A stretch of 64,000 nt of DNA from Candidatus Nanosynbacter sp. TM7-076 (GCF_022828325.1 NZ_JAJQJS010000002.1:186001-250000), one strand, 5' to 3'. Counted from the stretch's first letter, positions 16,864-27,290 are shown. Notes: generated from the sequence alone by a model not told the origin. Made by a program: numbers and translations.

Positions 16864-18315
16864 CTACTCCACAATATTTATCTTAGCGAGGTCTAATTTA
16901 GTTTGCTTTTTCATCCAAATCATTGCCAAAATTAGTGCCACATATAAAGCCGCACATTGCCACAAATTGATACTAACTTCCATTTGAGCCCATTCAAATC
17001 CAGCCGTCCAATTGGTGACTTGAATCATATAGCCAAGTAACCACGTCGTCGGAATTGCAATCAACACGCCAATCATCGGCACAAAAACCATCACGCCCGA
17101 CATAAACGTCAGCAGCATCGCTAGCGGTACAAACGGCAAAATCAGCATATTCGCAATTAACGCCACATTGCTAATAACCCCAAAACTCATCATAAGTAGC
17201 GGCAATGTCATAATTTGCGCCGACAAAGTTTCAATTAAAATCTGCCGAAACGCGCCCGGCTCTTTATTGCCAAAAAAGTAAGAGTGTAGGAGCGGCGCCA
17301 ACATAATTACTCCCGCAAACGAAGCAAAGCTTAATTGCCAACCCAAATCACCCCAACCAAATTGTGGATTTATCAATAGCGTGATTGCCGCCGACACAGG
17401 AAGCAGAACCAGCGGATGAATTGTCCGACCATAATACCACGCCGCCAGACTCAGTCCCGCCACCAAGCCAGCTCTCGACATACTAGGACTTAATCCGGTC
17501 ACCGCCATAAAACCAATTATCATAACAGCCGCGCTGAGCATCGCTAAATATTTTGATCGCTTGGCGAATAATCGTCGCGCTAAACGAACTAAAATTGTCA
17601 AATTGTAGCCGCTCGCCACCACGATATGCGTTAATCCGGCAATTTTCAAATTGTCACTTAATTCAGTCGGCATGGCACGTCGCAAGCCCAATAAAAATCC
17701 CAGCCCCAACGCGGACTCTGATTCCGGAACATGCTCACGGACCCGCCTCGCAAACCAATCGCGAACTCCCACCGCCACATCACCCGGAACTGGTCTTTCG
17801 GCGCTAATAATTTTCGCCCGATATATGCTTGCTGAAAAAGCCCCAAATCCCGCCGTCATTTTACCCTTAACTCTCACAATATCACTGCGCTTAATTGAGT
17901 TTTTATCTGGCGTCGTCACCCAAATTTGTCCCGACAATTTTTCATTATTCATCTGCAAATTGCCCAGTCTAAGAACCGTTTGGCTATTTTTATCGAGATC
18001 AGGATCCTCCAAGACTTGACCTTGGATAATTGCGACTTTTCCGATTAACGAATCATAAACCTCCACGCCTTTTCTGCCAATTTCACCGCGCCAAAGACCA
18101 ATCAAAACTCCAGAAATAATTGCTAAAATCACAAAAAATCGCCAGCGCCAAATTGCCACAATTACGAAAATAGCCAGCCCGACCAATAAAAATAATGGAT
18201 TCGCCGCAAACGACCGCGGTATGTAATGGATGGAAATTACGCCAATTGTCAAACCGAGGCACCACACCGCCACCAACCAAGAAATATGCAACTTATTAAA
18301 TAGCCAACTATTCAT
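16864..18315 (-). CDS. comEC: ComEC/Rec2-type DNA uptake channel, lacking the nuclease domain
   Basis: Polytopic membrane protein that carries single-stranded DNA across the membrane. N-terminal helices and an OB-like DUF4131 region (about 85-175, with GKVAIIQGQVLEDPDL) lead to the Competence domain, with LGLGFLLGLRRAMPTELSDN, GLTHIVVASGYNLTIL and GLSPSMSRAGLVAG. It ends after the helices at 483 residues, so the C-terminal metallo-beta-lactamase-like domain of full ComEC (~750 residues) is absent. TATACT (18322-18327) is exactly 6 nt before ATG. Confidence 0.92.
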   Translation of the reverse strand: MNSWLFNKLHISWLVAVWCLGLTIGVISIHYIPRSFAANPLFLLVGLAIFVIVAIWRWRFFVILAIISGVLIGLWRGEIGRKGVEVYDSLIGKVAIIQGQVLEDPDLDKNSQTVLRLGNLQMNNEKLSGQIWVTTPDKNSIKRSDIVRVKGKMTAGFGAFSASIYRAKIISAERPVPGDVAVGVRDWFARRVREHVPESESALGLGFLLGLRRAMPTELSDNLKIAGLTHIVVASGYNLTILVRLARRLFAKRSKYLAMLSAAVMIIGFMAVTGLSPSMSRAGLVAGLSLAAWYYGRTIHPLVLLPVSAAITLLINPQFGWGDLGWQLSFASFAGVIMLAPLLHSYFFGNKEPGAFRQILIETLSAQIMTLPLLMMSFGVISNVALIANMLILPFVPLAMLLTFMSGVMVFVPMIGVLIAIPTTWLLGYMIQVTNWTAGFEWAQMEVSINLWQCAALYVALILAMIWMKKQTKLDLAKINIVE

Positions 18316-18344
18316 ACTTAAAGTATATCTGGATCCGAAGCCAT

Positions 18345-18368
18345 AAAAAAGACTCCGCCAAGGGAGTC
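18345..18368 (-). terminator. Terminator after tRNA-Lys
   Basis: On the minus strand GACTCC/GGAGTC with a 6-nt loop is followed by six T. It stands 11 nt past the tRNA 3' end. Confidence 0.85.
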
Positions 18369-18379
18369 GATTTCAAATT

Positions 18380-18456
18380 TGGAGGGTCCACCGGGGCTTG
18401 AACCCGGGACACCCTGCTTAAAAGGCAGGTGCTCTAACCAACTGAGCTATGGACCC
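18380..18456 (-). tRNA. tRNA-Lys (anticodon TTT), CCA encoded
   Basis: A full cloverleaf can be drawn on the minus strand: acceptor GGGTCCA/TGGACCC, D arm with AGCTCAGTTGGTTAGAGC, anticodon stem CTGCC/GGCAG-like with loop CTTTTAA (anticodon TTT), T arm with GGTTCAAGCC, discriminator T and encoded CCA. Confidence 0.95.
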
Positions 18457-18503
18457 ATTCGGAATATCCGCTTTTTTCATCCTAGCACAAACCAGCATAA
18501 AGG

Positions 18504-18983
18504 TCAATGCTTAGCGAGTTTATGTCCGCCAGTATGTAGTGAAAAAATGTCAATTAGACCACACACCAGACCAAACGTAGCCACATACCGCCAATTATTC
18601 GCGAAAATCTTATACAGCTCCAGCGCCTGTCCGTCTAGTGATATATATTTTCCCAGAGGAACCACCAATAGTGCTGCCGTCAAAAACGCGATTCCCACCG
18701 CCGAAACAATTCTCTCATGTTTCTTCTGGTATCTCGGACCACTTAAAAGAAGCATAATTAACGGAACCAACGTTAAGACTAATCCCGAAATTACACCATT
18801 TGGCAATAAACCAGTTTCCAATTTCAAGCCATCCAGCAATCCCGTCAGCCAGCTGCCCCACCATTCTGATAGTAAAAATCCCGTCGCCAACGCCAACGCC
18901 AATGGACCGAATCTTCGGGATAAAACAAATGTAACCGCAAAAACCGCTACTAAAATTGCTCCAAATAAAATTATCACACTCAT
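18504..18983 (-). CDS. Unrecognised four-helix membrane protein
   Basis: 159 residues with about four to five transmembrane segments (starting at the first residue), a short KHER loop and a histidine-containing C-terminus (HTGGHKLAKH). I do not recognise the family; the layout resembles small CvpA-like colicin V production proteins, but no diagnostic motif was seen. Its ATG overlaps the DUF192 gene end by 4 nt, so both are translated from one message. Confidence 0.7.
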   Translation of the reverse strand: MSVIILFGAILVAVFAVTFVLSRRFGPLALALATGFLLSEWWGSWLTGLLDGLKLETGLLPNGVISGLVLTLVPLIMLLLSGPRYQKKHERIVSAVGIAFLTAALLVVPLGKYISLDGQALELYKIFANNWRYVATFGLVCGLIDIFSLHTGGHKLAKH

Positions 18984-19471
18984 TTATCCTCCTCCAAATC
19001 AAATTTTACCGGTGACCCAACTACAGCGTTTGCCCGCTTAGCAACACCCGCCTTCACCTCCAACACGTACTTTGCCGGAACCGGTGGCGTATATTTTTCA
19101 TACGGCTCAGCATCTGGCTTGACGTTATGCTTTATGTAGACGACGCGCTTTTTATCATTAATCCAAATCATATCAACCGAAAACTTCATATCTTTCATCC
19201 ACATTTTATGACGATCGTTATAGTCAAATACGAACAGCATGGCATAATTCTCATCAATTCCCAGCCTTCCGGACAGACCTTTCCGCTGCGATTCTTCGTC
19301 ATTAGCAATTTCCGCCCGAAGCATCGTCTTATTAGGGTAAATCATTTCCGTTTTTGGCGAAACCGTTCGAAAAGCATAAAAAATTGCCCCACCAATAACC
19401 ATTAGCATACCGCAGATAAATATCCATTTGATGACAGTTCGAATTACTGTCGAGTGACGAGGCTCATCCAT
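18980..19471 (-). CDS. DUF192 family membrane-anchored protein
   Basis: 163 residues: a signal anchor (about 12-33) and a DUF192 beta barrel with the diagnostic GLSGRLGIDENYAMLFVFDY, HKMWMKDMKFSVDMIWIN and VKAGVAKRANAVVGSPVKF. The domain sits outside the membrane; its function is not established. TATAAT (19478-19483) is exactly 6 nt before ATG. It forms a coupled pair with the four-helix protein. Confidence 0.9.
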   Translation of the reverse strand: MDEPRHSTVIRTVIKWIFICGMLMVIGGAIFYAFRTVSPKTEMIYPNKTMLRAEIANDEESQRKGLSGRLGIDENYAMLFVFDYNDRHKMWMKDMKFSVDMIWINDKKRVVYIKHNVKPDAEPYEKYTPPVPAKYVLEVKAGVAKRANAVVGSPVKFDLEEDK

Positions 19472-19495
19472 AAACCTATTATAACAAGTTTATGC

Positions 19496-20413
19496 TTAAG
19501 CGCCGATTTTATCTTTTTTATTGCCACGCTTGGCGTTTCGATCGATGTATTCAATTATCTTTCCAGCCACATTTCGGCGAGTAATTTTCTCAATTCCAAA
19601 CCCTGGGCTAGCATTAACCTCCAACACCAAAGCTCCACGACTTGATCTCATGAAATCGACTCCGGCAACTGTTAATCCCATTGCCTTAGCGGCTTTCACA
19701 CACATTTTACGTTCAGAATCTGTCAATTTTATGCTGGTTCCTTCGCCGCCCTTGTGTAAATTGCTACGGAAATCATCGTCCAAGCTCTGACGCTTCATAC
19801 TAGCCACCACTTGACTACCAACCACAAACGCACGAATATCGACACCAGCCGACTCTCTAATAAACTCCTGAAGTAACACATTCGTGCCGTCAGAGTTGGT
19901 CAAATAGAACGCCTGCAGAACCGACTTGGCAGCCTTCTTAGTTTCCGCCAGAACCACGCCATTTCCGTGCGTGCCGCGCGCTAACTTAATAATCGCCGGC
20001 ATACCACCAATCTCTTCAATGAGCGAATCAATGTCAGTCGCGTTTCGAGAAAAGACCGTCTTCGGAATCGACACGCCCGCTTTAACTAATAACTGCGTTG
20101 AGCGCAATTTATCCCGCGCCCTAGTAATTGCAATCGAGCGATTCATAAAAAACGCTTTCGGATACATCATCTCCAATTGACGCAAAACCGCTGTTCCATA
20201 TTTTGTCATGTGGCTCGCGATTCGCGGAATTACTACGTCAAATTCACCAATTTCTTTGCCTTTATAAATAACCGTCGGATGCTTTTCGTCAATTGAAACG
20301 TAGCAGTTTTTATATTTAATAACCTTGACTTGATGACCGCGCTTTTCAGCCTCTTCTTTCAGGCGAAGCGTCGAATAATTAATGTTGCCGTTGGATAAGA
20401 TTGCAATTCGCAT
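19496..20413 (-). CDS. rimK: RimK-like ATP-grasp glutamate ligase
   Basis: ATP-grasp ligase of the RimK type, which adds glutamate to the C-terminus of ribosomal protein S6 in proteobacteria or makes related peptide bonds. The N-terminal pre-grasp domain (MRIAILSNGNINYSTLRLKE), the ATP-grasp core with PAIIKLARGTHGNGVVLAE, QEFIRESAGVDIRAFVVG, VAGVDFMRSSRGALVLEVNA and the Mg-binding SPGFGIEKITRRNVAGKI are all present in 305 residues. Its ATG overlaps the stop of the protease-like gene (TAATG). Whether S6 is the substrate here is unknown. Confidence 0.92.
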   Translation of the reverse strand: MRIAILSNGNINYSTLRLKEEAEKRGHQVKVIKYKNCYVSIDEKHPTVIYKGKEIGEFDVVIPRIASHMTKYGTAVLRQLEMMYPKAFFMNRSIAITRARDKLRSTQLLVKAGVSIPKTVFSRNATDIDSLIEEIGGMPAIIKLARGTHGNGVVLAETKKAAKSVLQAFYLTNSDGTNVLLQEFIRESAGVDIRAFVVGSQVVASMKRQSLDDDFRSNLHKGGEGTSIKLTDSERKMCVKAAKAMGLTVAGVDFMRSSRGALVLEVNASPGFGIEKITRRNVAGKIIEYIDRNAKRGNKKDKIGA

Positions 20414-20919
20414 TATTTTTCTTCACCTTTCTGATGATATTTTTTATAAAATTCGTATGGATTCAATTTTACTTCTTCATTAAGACTAGCAGTTACGAAC
20501 GATTTTTTCCTGCGAACATTTTTTCTTGAGACATCCACTAGGAATTTTCCAGAAATTGACCGTCTGCCAATTAACACCGGAAATTCATTCTTTGATCGAT
20601 CAGACAAATTCATTAACATTTTAATTTTTCGTCCACCAAGCTTCACCCAAAAATGCGTTCGATAACGAATCTGATTTTGACCCATTGCGGAGCGTACGCT
20701 GGCTACAGAATAATCAGTTCTCTTAAATACCTTACCATTATAATACAGCGAACCTTCGCCAAACAGGGAAAATTTCAATATCCCATCTTTATCAATGTGA
20801 ATATTACTCGCCCAAACCGCACTGGAATCGGCGCCCGTATCAATTTTAGCTGGGACTTTTTGCGCTCGCTTGCCAAAATCCACAAGCTCAGTCGACCCAA
20901 TAATGGCTTTTTCTTTCAT
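20413..20919 (-). CDS. Retropepsin-like protein (RimB/DUF785 family)
   Basis: 168 residues. The active-site signature of a pepsin-like fold is clear: KIDTGADSSAVWA (about residues 26-38), with a second strand motif FPVLIGRRSISGKFLVDV where retropepsins carry ALIGR. Members of this family are paired with RimK in many genomes and are proposed to trim glutamate tails. Here the two are coupled by a 1-nt overlap (TAATG), which supports a joint role. No signal peptide, so a cytoplasmic location is expected. Confidence 0.88.
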   Translation of the reverse strand: MKEKAIIGSTELVDFGKRAQKVPAKIDTGADSSAVWASNIHIDKDGILKFSLFGEGSLYYNGKVFKRTDYSVASVRSAMGQNQIRYRTHFWVKLGGRKIKMLMNLSDRSKNEFPVLIGRRSISGKFLVDVSRKNVRRKKSFVTASLNEEVKLNPYEFYKKYHQKGEEK

Positions 20920-20942
20920 ACGTCAATATTATGGCATAAAAA

Positions 20943-23900
20943 CTATCTTTTTGCAATATCTTGCCTTTTGCTTCTTTGAGCTCTCGCTACCACAATTATC
21001 ACCGCTACAATGATAGATATACCAGCCAAAATAGCTAATACATAAGTGTATCCCGACAATAGGTATATCAAAGCTAATGTCACACATACGGCACCCCAGG
21101 TCGTAATCAGTCGTTTGTTAAGTACCAGCCCCACAGCGACCATCAATGAATGCTCTATTAGGAATAATATTTCCATAACGCCGTCTCCTGCTAACGCCAG
21201 GATGAGGGTCGGCAGACTAAGTACAGAGAGAGCCAGTACTAGGTGTGCTATCGTAGACTTATGAATATACCCCAACCAACGCCACGACATCACCGCTCCC
21301 GAAAGAATTGCCGCTGACCACAAATATGGTATTGTGATAGCGTGAACGGGTAAGGCTAGGTTTTTAATAGTAAATAAAACGCCGCACAAAATCAGGATTA
21401 CACCTGAATCAAAATATAAAATATTCTTTTTAGGAACACCTTCGAACATCAAGGCTATACCGTTAATTATCCACACCAGCGCTGCCAGAATCACTGACGC
21501 CACAGTAGCGCTAACTGATGTAGCAATAGACAATAAGACTACCGACCAGCCGATGGCGCTATAGAACGAAGAGTAATACCAACGACTCGACATCTTTCTG
21601 ATTCGCGCAGCAATAGCCAAGCCGTAAAACACCGCAAAAATGACCAGGGCAACGACTGACATGAATTCGAGCGGAATAGTAAACCATTGAGCTATAAGGC
21701 AAAGTAACAACGCTAGACTCGGGTGCGCAGCTATTGTCATTATTCGCCAATCTCGTTTAGCAAGTACCGCCATATAAAGAGCTATCGTAGCCGCTAGCCA
21801 CCCCAATATCTTGAACGACAAATCATATGTTGCCAGTAGATTAATTGCCGGAAACGCTATCGCTGGAACTGTAGCGGCGCACAGCGTCATATCACTAATG
21901 ATTGACGATTGCCTATTCGTTCGCAACAGCCAGTACAAAGACCCAAAACCAACTAGACTCACCCATGCAGCAATTGCGAGATTGTCATTAAACGGTACAT
22001 TCAACCAATGCAGGGACAATAAAACAAAGATGATTGTCGTAAGATATGCCCCACCCAAATAAACCTCTCTACGACATCGGTAAAATGCATAATATAGTGA
22101 CACCACTAGCGGCAACCAAACTATCGGATGAATTGACGACAATACAACAATGACAGCTACGTCAATAATAGAATATAGAAACAGCTCACGACTTTTGATG
22201 GCCGTGTTGCCATGACGACGATAAAGCCATTCTACTATTAATAGCGACGACACATTTATCCACGCCATTAAAATAGAGACGTTTTCACTAGACACCGAAA
22301 AACCTAAAGCTAGCAAAAATACCGACAACATTAAAGAGGTATGAACTCCAACTACAAACTCATAAACTTTTTCGCGCCATACAGCCACACTCATAATGCC
22401 AGCACCGATAGCTATCGCGCCCGATAGACACATCAGGGCTTCCTCTGTCGCATAAGTGGCTATCATCGCTGAAGTAAACATCGCCATTAATAGCCAAGTT
22501 GACGCAGCGCCATACACTAAAGCAGCCTGACTTTTACTAATATTCGGACGCTTCAAAATTAGCAATCGGCAAATAACTGGCAGTGGCGTCATGAATAGAA
22601 AAATTAGATACTGTACGCGTGGTGCTATAGCTATATCAATATTAAATAGTGTTATACCAATCGGCACCAATAGAATCCCAGATATCACAACCATAACACC
22701 GAAGCGGACACGACGTAACAAAAAAAGGATTGCAAGACTAATCGCTGAAATAACACTAATAAAGGTAAAGGCAACCGTCATTAGTAGCGAATCTCCAGAA
22801 CCGATCACGCCAAACAGAGCACTTAGTGACACAGCAAAACTAGCCCACAATACTATTTCATGATGTCTATCGTACTGTTTCTGAACGTACATTGATACAG
22901 CGGACCAGATTATATTTCCAAGCGCCACTAACCCTAAAATCACACTTACAACCAACTGATTATCGTCAGATAAATACATTGCGAAACTAGCAGCCATCAC
23001 CATTAACAATAAGCGAGCTGTTGTCAACTCATAAGTACGCATCTTTTTAGACTTCTCAACAAGAGCAACCGTAAAGTAATATGCAACGCTAGCGAATAAC
23101 AGTACACTAATATCTAATGTGCCCATATATGCCGACGAGCTAAGCGCGATAAACATCGTCATCGGCACGATAAACGGATTTACAATGTTTAACGGTTCGA
23201 CGAACTGACGAGGAAAGCGACTAGAAAAATATGCAGCCACAGTCATCAAACATCCAAATAACAGCATTACAACGTAATACCAGACCAGCTGCGCATGCAC
23301 AACAGCCGGCAAACTAGTCGTCATCGTAAACATCGATAGTAGCGATACATAAGCAAGCGGTCTACTATTCAATCTCACCGTAGCATCAACACACAAAATA
23401 GCACCAATTACAGAGGTAATAAGCCAGCACCATGCGAGGTCGATGCCTAAAAGCAAGTTCATAGTCCAGCCACCAATTGGCACAGCAGCCAAGGCCGTAC
23501 CAATAAGCGCTGTCGACGCAGATTTTAATATTGGCAAGCGAGCATACAATATCTGACCAATAATATAATAAATAAAAATAAACAGCCACACCAATCCAAA
23601 CCTAAGTTGGATAGATAGATTAATTGCCTGGGCTAGAAGCAATATTCCCGCAGTCAGAAGTAGCGATGCCGTATATAGCGCTATATTAATTGTAGTCTTA
23701 CGGCCCCTCTCCTTTTCCTTGTCATCAATATGTGGTGTCCGTTCAATATTATTCTCAACAGGCGCAGCAACCGTATTTACTCTCTCTTCAGATGTGGAAA
23801 TACTAGTAGGAATTATATTATCGAGATTCTCATTATTACTGATATTTAACGGTGTATTCGCAAGCCGTGAAGCGGCGTTTTGATTCTCAGTGACAAGTCT

Positions 23901-24077
23901 TATTTGACCGTTGTCATTCTCAATTTTGGCACATCCATTTTGTGCATCACGCACGCCATCCCAATATCCCTGCCGATAATCTTCGGAATAATTAGACGGC
24001 TGGCTATCACCTCTCTGTAATAATTTTATTAGCTTAATTACTACAATAATAACTATTATCAGAAAAATTAATCCCAT
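20943..24077 (-). CDS. Giant polytopic membrane protein (1044 residues), family not recognised
   Basis: It has one N-terminal helix (residues 2-15), a cytoplasmic-like polar linker (about 20-130; includes DYRQGYWDGVRDAQNGC) and then about 30 hydrophobic segments back to back with very short loops to the C-terminal SKRQDIAKR. No catalytic motif was seen. The helix bundle resembles DUF2157/DUF2339-type multi-helix proteins in general look only. AGGGATTGAAGG upstream could act as a ribosome-binding site and TATACT further up as a promoter. It lies just upstream of the rimK pair (24 nt), so it may be co-transcribed. Confidence 0.75.
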   Translation of the reverse strand: MGLIFLIIVIIVVIKLIKLLQRGDSQPSNYSEDYRQGYWDGVRDAQNGCAKIENDNGQIRLVTENQNAASRLANTPLNISNNENLDNIIPTSISTSEERVNTVAAPVENNIERTPHIDDKEKERGRKTTINIALYTASLLLTAGILLLAQAINLSIQLRFGLVWLFIFIYYIIGQILYARLPILKSASTALIGTALAAVPIGGWTMNLLLGIDLAWCWLITSVIGAILCVDATVRLNSRPLAYVSLLSMFTMTTSLPAVVHAQLVWYYVVMLLFGCLMTVAAYFSSRFPRQFVEPLNIVNPFIVPMTMFIALSSSAYMGTLDISVLLFASVAYYFTVALVEKSKKMRTYELTTARLLLMVMAASFAMYLSDDNQLVVSVILGLVALGNIIWSAVSMYVQKQYDRHHEIVLWASFAVSLSALFGVIGSGDSLLMTVAFTFISVISAISLAILFLLRRVRFGVMVVISGILLVPIGITLFNIDIAIAPRVQYLIFLFMTPLPVICRLLILKRPNISKSQAALVYGAASTWLLMAMFTSAMIATYATEEALMCLSGAIAIGAGIMSVAVWREKVYEFVVGVHTSLMLSVFLLALGFSVSSENVSILMAWINVSSLLIVEWLYRRHGNTAIKSRELFLYSIIDVAVIVVLSSIHPIVWLPLVVSLYYAFYRCRREVYLGGAYLTTIIFVLLSLHWLNVPFNDNLAIAAWVSLVGFGSLYWLLRTNRQSSIISDMTLCAATVPAIAFPAINLLATYDLSFKILGWLAATIALYMAVLAKRDWRIMTIAAHPSLALLLCLIAQWFTIPLEFMSVVALVIFAVFYGLAIAARIRKMSSRWYYSSFYSAIGWSVVLLSIATSVSATVASVILAALVWIINGIALMFEGVPKKNILYFDSGVILILCGVLFTIKNLALPVHAITIPYLWSAAILSGAVMSWRWLGYIHKSTIAHLVLALSVLSLPTLILALAGDGVMEILFLIEHSLMVAVGLVLNKRLITTWGAVCVTLALIYLLSGYTYVLAILAGISIIVAVIIVVARAQRSKRQDIAKR

Positions 24078-24137
24078 ACCTTCAATCCCTCTTATGTTAG
24101 CTTCAGTATAACACAGGATTTTTTCTCGACAAATATA

Positions 24138-25247
24138 CTAGGAAAACAGTCCTCGTTTTTTAGCGCCCTTAAATTGCTCCAAAAGCTCCTTCTGTTTCTT
24201 GGTCAATTTGGTTGGCGTATCAACAATAACACCCACAATATGCGGACCACGGGATTCACTATGTAAGTGTGGCACGCCATGACCTGACAACTTGAAGTCG
24301 GTGCCGCTCTGAGTGCCTGCTGGGATTTTCATCGTTATTATGCCATCCACAGTCTCCACATCAATTTCCGTTCCCAGCGCTGCATCAACCATAGAAATAT
24401 GTTCTTCGCTAAGAATAATATTGCCTTCACGAGTGAATTTTTTATGCGCCTTAACGCGAATATGGACATACAAATCACCTCTGCTACCACCAGCAACTGC
24501 TTCGCCGCGATCGCGCAGACGAATTGTCGCGCCATCATCAATTCCCGCCGGAATTTTAATAGTGATATCCTGATTCTGTCGAGTCGTGCCTTTTCCTCGA
24601 CAAACTGAACATTCTTTTTCAGGAACTTTTCCCTTGCCGTGACAAGTTTCACAAACAACCGCCTGCTGAATTTGCCCAAACAGCGAATTCATCGTTCGAG
24701 TTTGCTGACCCGCACCCTTACAAGTTGGGCACGTTTTCATTCCAAATCCAGGCTCGGCGCCATCGCCATGGCAATGTTCACATTCAACATCCAGCATTAA
24801 ACTAATTTTCTTTTCTACACCAAATACCGCGTCCTCGAAACTTAGTGTTACGCTAGTTTCAACATCACGCCCACGCGAACGACCATTTCCAGCACCGCCA
24901 GTTGCACCACCGAAGAATTGGCTAAAAATATCACCTAGTCCACCATCACCAAAATCAAAGTGAACGTTTTGACCGCCGAATCCACCAAATCCTTCAAACG
25001 GACTACCAGAAAAACCGCCACCAGACGCGCCACCAACGCCAGCATGACCAAATTGATCATAACGCTGTCGCTTCTGTTTGTCTTTCAGAACTTCATAGGC
25101 TTCATTAATTTCCTTAAATTTAGCCTCGTCGCCACCCTGCTTATCAGGGTGATATTTAATTGCTAATTTACGAAAAGCCTTTTTTATCTCATCTTCAGAA
25201 GCGGTCTTTGGAACGCCCAATATTTCATAATAATCACGCTTGCTCAT
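24138..25247 (-). CDS. dnaJ: Chaperone DnaJ
   Basis: Hsp40 co-chaperone that stimulates DnaK ATPase. The J domain ([20 protein letters not shown], with HPD in [10 protein letters not shown]), a G/F-rich linker, the four zinc-binding CxxCxGxG repeats ([32 protein letters not shown]) and two C-terminal substrate domains are present in 369 residues. I start at ATG 25247 (MSKRDYY) and not at 25274, since the CIRCE operator and a TATAAT box lie between them. It has its own promoter separate from dnaK. Confidence 0.97.
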   Translation of the reverse strand: MSKRDYYEILGVPKTASEDEIKKAFRKLAIKYHPDKQGGDEAKFKEINEAYEVLKDKQKRQRYDQFGHAGVGGASGGGFSGSPFEGFGGFGGQNVHFDFGDGGLGDIFSQFFGGATGGAGNGRSRGRDVETSVTLSFEDAVFGVEKKISLMLDVECEHCHGDGAEPGFGMKTCPTCKGAGQQTRTMNSLFGQIQQAVVCETCHGKGKVPEKECSVCRGKGTTRQNQDITIKIPAGIDDGATIRLRDRGEAVAGGSRGDLYVHIRVKAHKKFTREGNIILSEEHISMVDAALGTEIDVETVDGIITMKIPAGTQSGTDFKLSGHGVPHLHSESRGPHIVGVIVDTPTKLTKKQKELLEQFKGAKKRGLFS

Positions 25248-25267
25248 ACCTTGTATATTATACGCGT

Positions 25268-25294
25268 TTAGCACTCTCAGCGCAAGAGTGCTAA
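25268..25294 (-). promoter_or_regulatory. CIRCE operator of dnaJ, overlapping its promoter
   Basis: A perfect TTAGCACTC-N9-GAGTGCTAA. On the minus strand the spacer carries TTGCGC, which stands 17 bp before TATAAT at 25257-25262, so the HrcA site covers the -35 box. Confidence 0.95.
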
Positions 25295-25297
25295 GTC

Positions 25298-25330
25298 CAA
25301 AAAAGGCCGCTCTTTTTATCGAGCAGCCTT
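25298..25330 (-). terminator. Terminator after dnaK
   Basis: On the minus strand a 10-bp stem (AAGGCTGCTC/GAGCGGCCTT, one G-U) is followed by a T run. It lies between dnaK and the dnaJ operator, so the two genes are separate transcription units. Confidence 0.82.
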
Positions 25331-25349
25331 CTTTGTAAATACGTTAGGT

Positions 25350-27239
25350 TTATTTTTCGTCGACAATTTCGCCTTCGACCGGCTCGTCTTTATCAGACTT
25401 TTTGTCGCCAGCTTCGTCGGCTTTTTTATCGTCGGCTGATTGTTGATACATCTTAGCCCCGATTGGCATAATCGCGTCGTTCAAGGCTTTAATTGCAGCA
25501 TCTAATTCGTCCTTATCTTCAGAATCTTTGTGCTTCTCAGCCTCTTCGACAGCCTTTTCAATCGCTTGCTTGTCGTCGTCAGAAATCTTATCCTTGAATT
25601 CGTCCGGCATTTTCTTTGCCTGATAAATAGCGTTTTCAAGCTGATTCTTCGTATCGACAGTTTCGCGCTTTTTCTTATCTTCGTCCGCGTGAAGTTCGGC
25701 TTCTTTTTGCGCCTTCTCAATATCTTCCTTGCTCATATTGCCAGAGTTTTGGATAGTGATTGATTGCTCCTTGCCGGTTCCCTTGTCTTTGGCTGTAACG
25801 TTAAGAATACCGTTGGCATCAATGTTAAAGGTCACTTCAATTTGAGGCACACCGCGTGGTGCTGGTGCAATACCGTCAAGCACAAATCGACCCAAACTCT
25901 TATTGTCATTAGCAAACTCGCGCTCACCCTGAAGAACGTGAATTTCCACCTGAGGTTGGTTATCCGCAGCCGTCGAGAAAACTTCGCTCTTGCTTGTTGG
26001 AATTGTAGTGTTTCGATCAATCAACTTCGTCGACACACCGCCCATCGTCTCAATTCCAAGAGAAAGCGGAGTCACGTCCAGAAGCAACACGTCCTTAACG
26101 TCACCAGCCAAGACACCACCTTGAATTGCAGCACCAACAGCCACAACCTCATCTGGGTTTACGCCTTGCATTGGATCTTTTCCAAAGAAATTCTTTACAC
26201 GCTCGACCACGGCTGGCATACGAGTCATTCCACCAACCATAACTACATTGTTAATGTCGGACTTAGAAAGTTTGGCATCCTTCAAAGCCTTTTCTACTGG
26301 ACCATCCAAGCGATCCAATAGATCCTTAACCAAATCTTCCAACTTAGCGCGACTCAAGCTCATCTCAAAGTGCTTTGGACCATCGGCGTCAGCGGTAATA
26401 AATGGAATGTTGACTTCATATTCCGTAACCGTTGACAATTCTTTCTTCGCCTTTTCAGCCTCATCCTTCAGACGTTGCATTGCTGCATTATCTTTACGAA
26501 GATCAATTCCTTCCTTTGATTTGAAATCATCCAAGAAGTAATTGACAATAGCGTTGTCGAAATCCTCGCCACCAAGGTGCGTATCACCATTGGTTGCTTT
26601 AACTTCAAACACGCCATCACCCAGCTCCAGCACAGACACGTCAAACGTACCGCCACCAAGGTCGAACACTACGATAGTTTCGTCGTTCTTACCCTTTTCT
26701 AGACCATAAGCCAAAGCCGCAGCTGTCGGTTCGTTGATAATACGCTTAACTTCCAATCCAGCAATTTTACCAGCGTCCTTAGTTGCTTGGCGCTGTGAAT
26801 CGTCAAAGTAAGCTGGCACCGTAATCACTGCTTCCGTCACTTTTTCACCCAAGAAAGCTTCGGCGTCAGCCTTGATTTTACTAAGAATCATTGCTGAAAC
26901 TTCTTCTGGCGTGTATTCCTTATCGCCCATTTCGACTGCCACGCCAGTACCTTTTTTAACAATCTTGTACGGCATGATATCCAAGTCTTTTTGCACTTCC
27001 TTGTCGTCAAACTTACGGCCAATCAAACGCTTAACGCCGTAAATCGTGTTTTTTGGGTTTGTTACGCGCTGACGCTGAGCAACTTGACCAACAAGTCGTT
27101 CACCCTTTTTATTAACCGCAACTACAGATGGCGTAGTACGATTACCTTCGGCATTAGAAATCACCTCTGGTTTTCCAGCTAGCATATATGCAAATGCGCT
27201 GTTGGTTGTACCGAGGTCAATACCAATAATTTTACCCAT
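25350..27239 (-). CDS. dnaK: Chaperone DnaK (Hsp70)
   Basis: ATP-driven Hsp70 chaperone. N-terminal phosphate loop [16 protein letters not shown], connect motif [18 protein letters not shown], adenosine motif [13 protein letters not shown], linker [20 protein letters not shown] and the substrate-binding domain are complete; the lid ends in an acidic tail with EGEIVDEK, the DnaK C-terminal signature. 629 residues. AAAGGGG lies upstream of ATG. Controlled by two CIRCE boxes. Confidence 0.99.
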   Translation of the reverse strand: MGKIIGIDLGTTNSAFAYMLAGKPEVISNAEGNRTTPSVVAVNKKGERLVGQVAQRQRVTNPKNTIYGVKRLIGRKFDDKEVQKDLDIMPYKIVKKGTGVAVEMGDKEYTPEEVSAMILSKIKADAEAFLGEKVTEAVITVPAYFDDSQRQATKDAGKIAGLEVKRIINEPTAAALAYGLEKGKNDETIVVFDLGGGTFDVSVLELGDGVFEVKATNGDTHLGGEDFDNAIVNYFLDDFKSKEGIDLRKDNAAMQRLKDEAEKAKKELSTVTEYEVNIPFITADADGPKHFEMSLSRAKLEDLVKDLLDRLDGPVEKALKDAKLSKSDINNVVMVGGMTRMPAVVERVKNFFGKDPMQGVNPDEVVAVGAAIQGGVLAGDVKDVLLLDVTPLSLGIETMGGVSTKLIDRNTTIPTSKSEVFSTAADNQPQVEIHVLQGEREFANDNKSLGRFVLDGIAPAPRGVPQIEVTFNIDANGILNVTAKDKGTGKEQSITIQNSGNMSKEDIEKAQKEAELHADEDKKKRETVDTKNQLENAIYQAKKMPDEFKDKISDDDKQAIEKAVEEAEKHKDSEDKDELDAAIKALNDAIMPIGAKMYQQSADDKKADEAGDKKSDKDEPVEGEIVDEK

Positions 27240-27290
27240 ATGATTCCCCTTTCTGTTATGATCACATCTGGTCTATATCTTATATTCATT

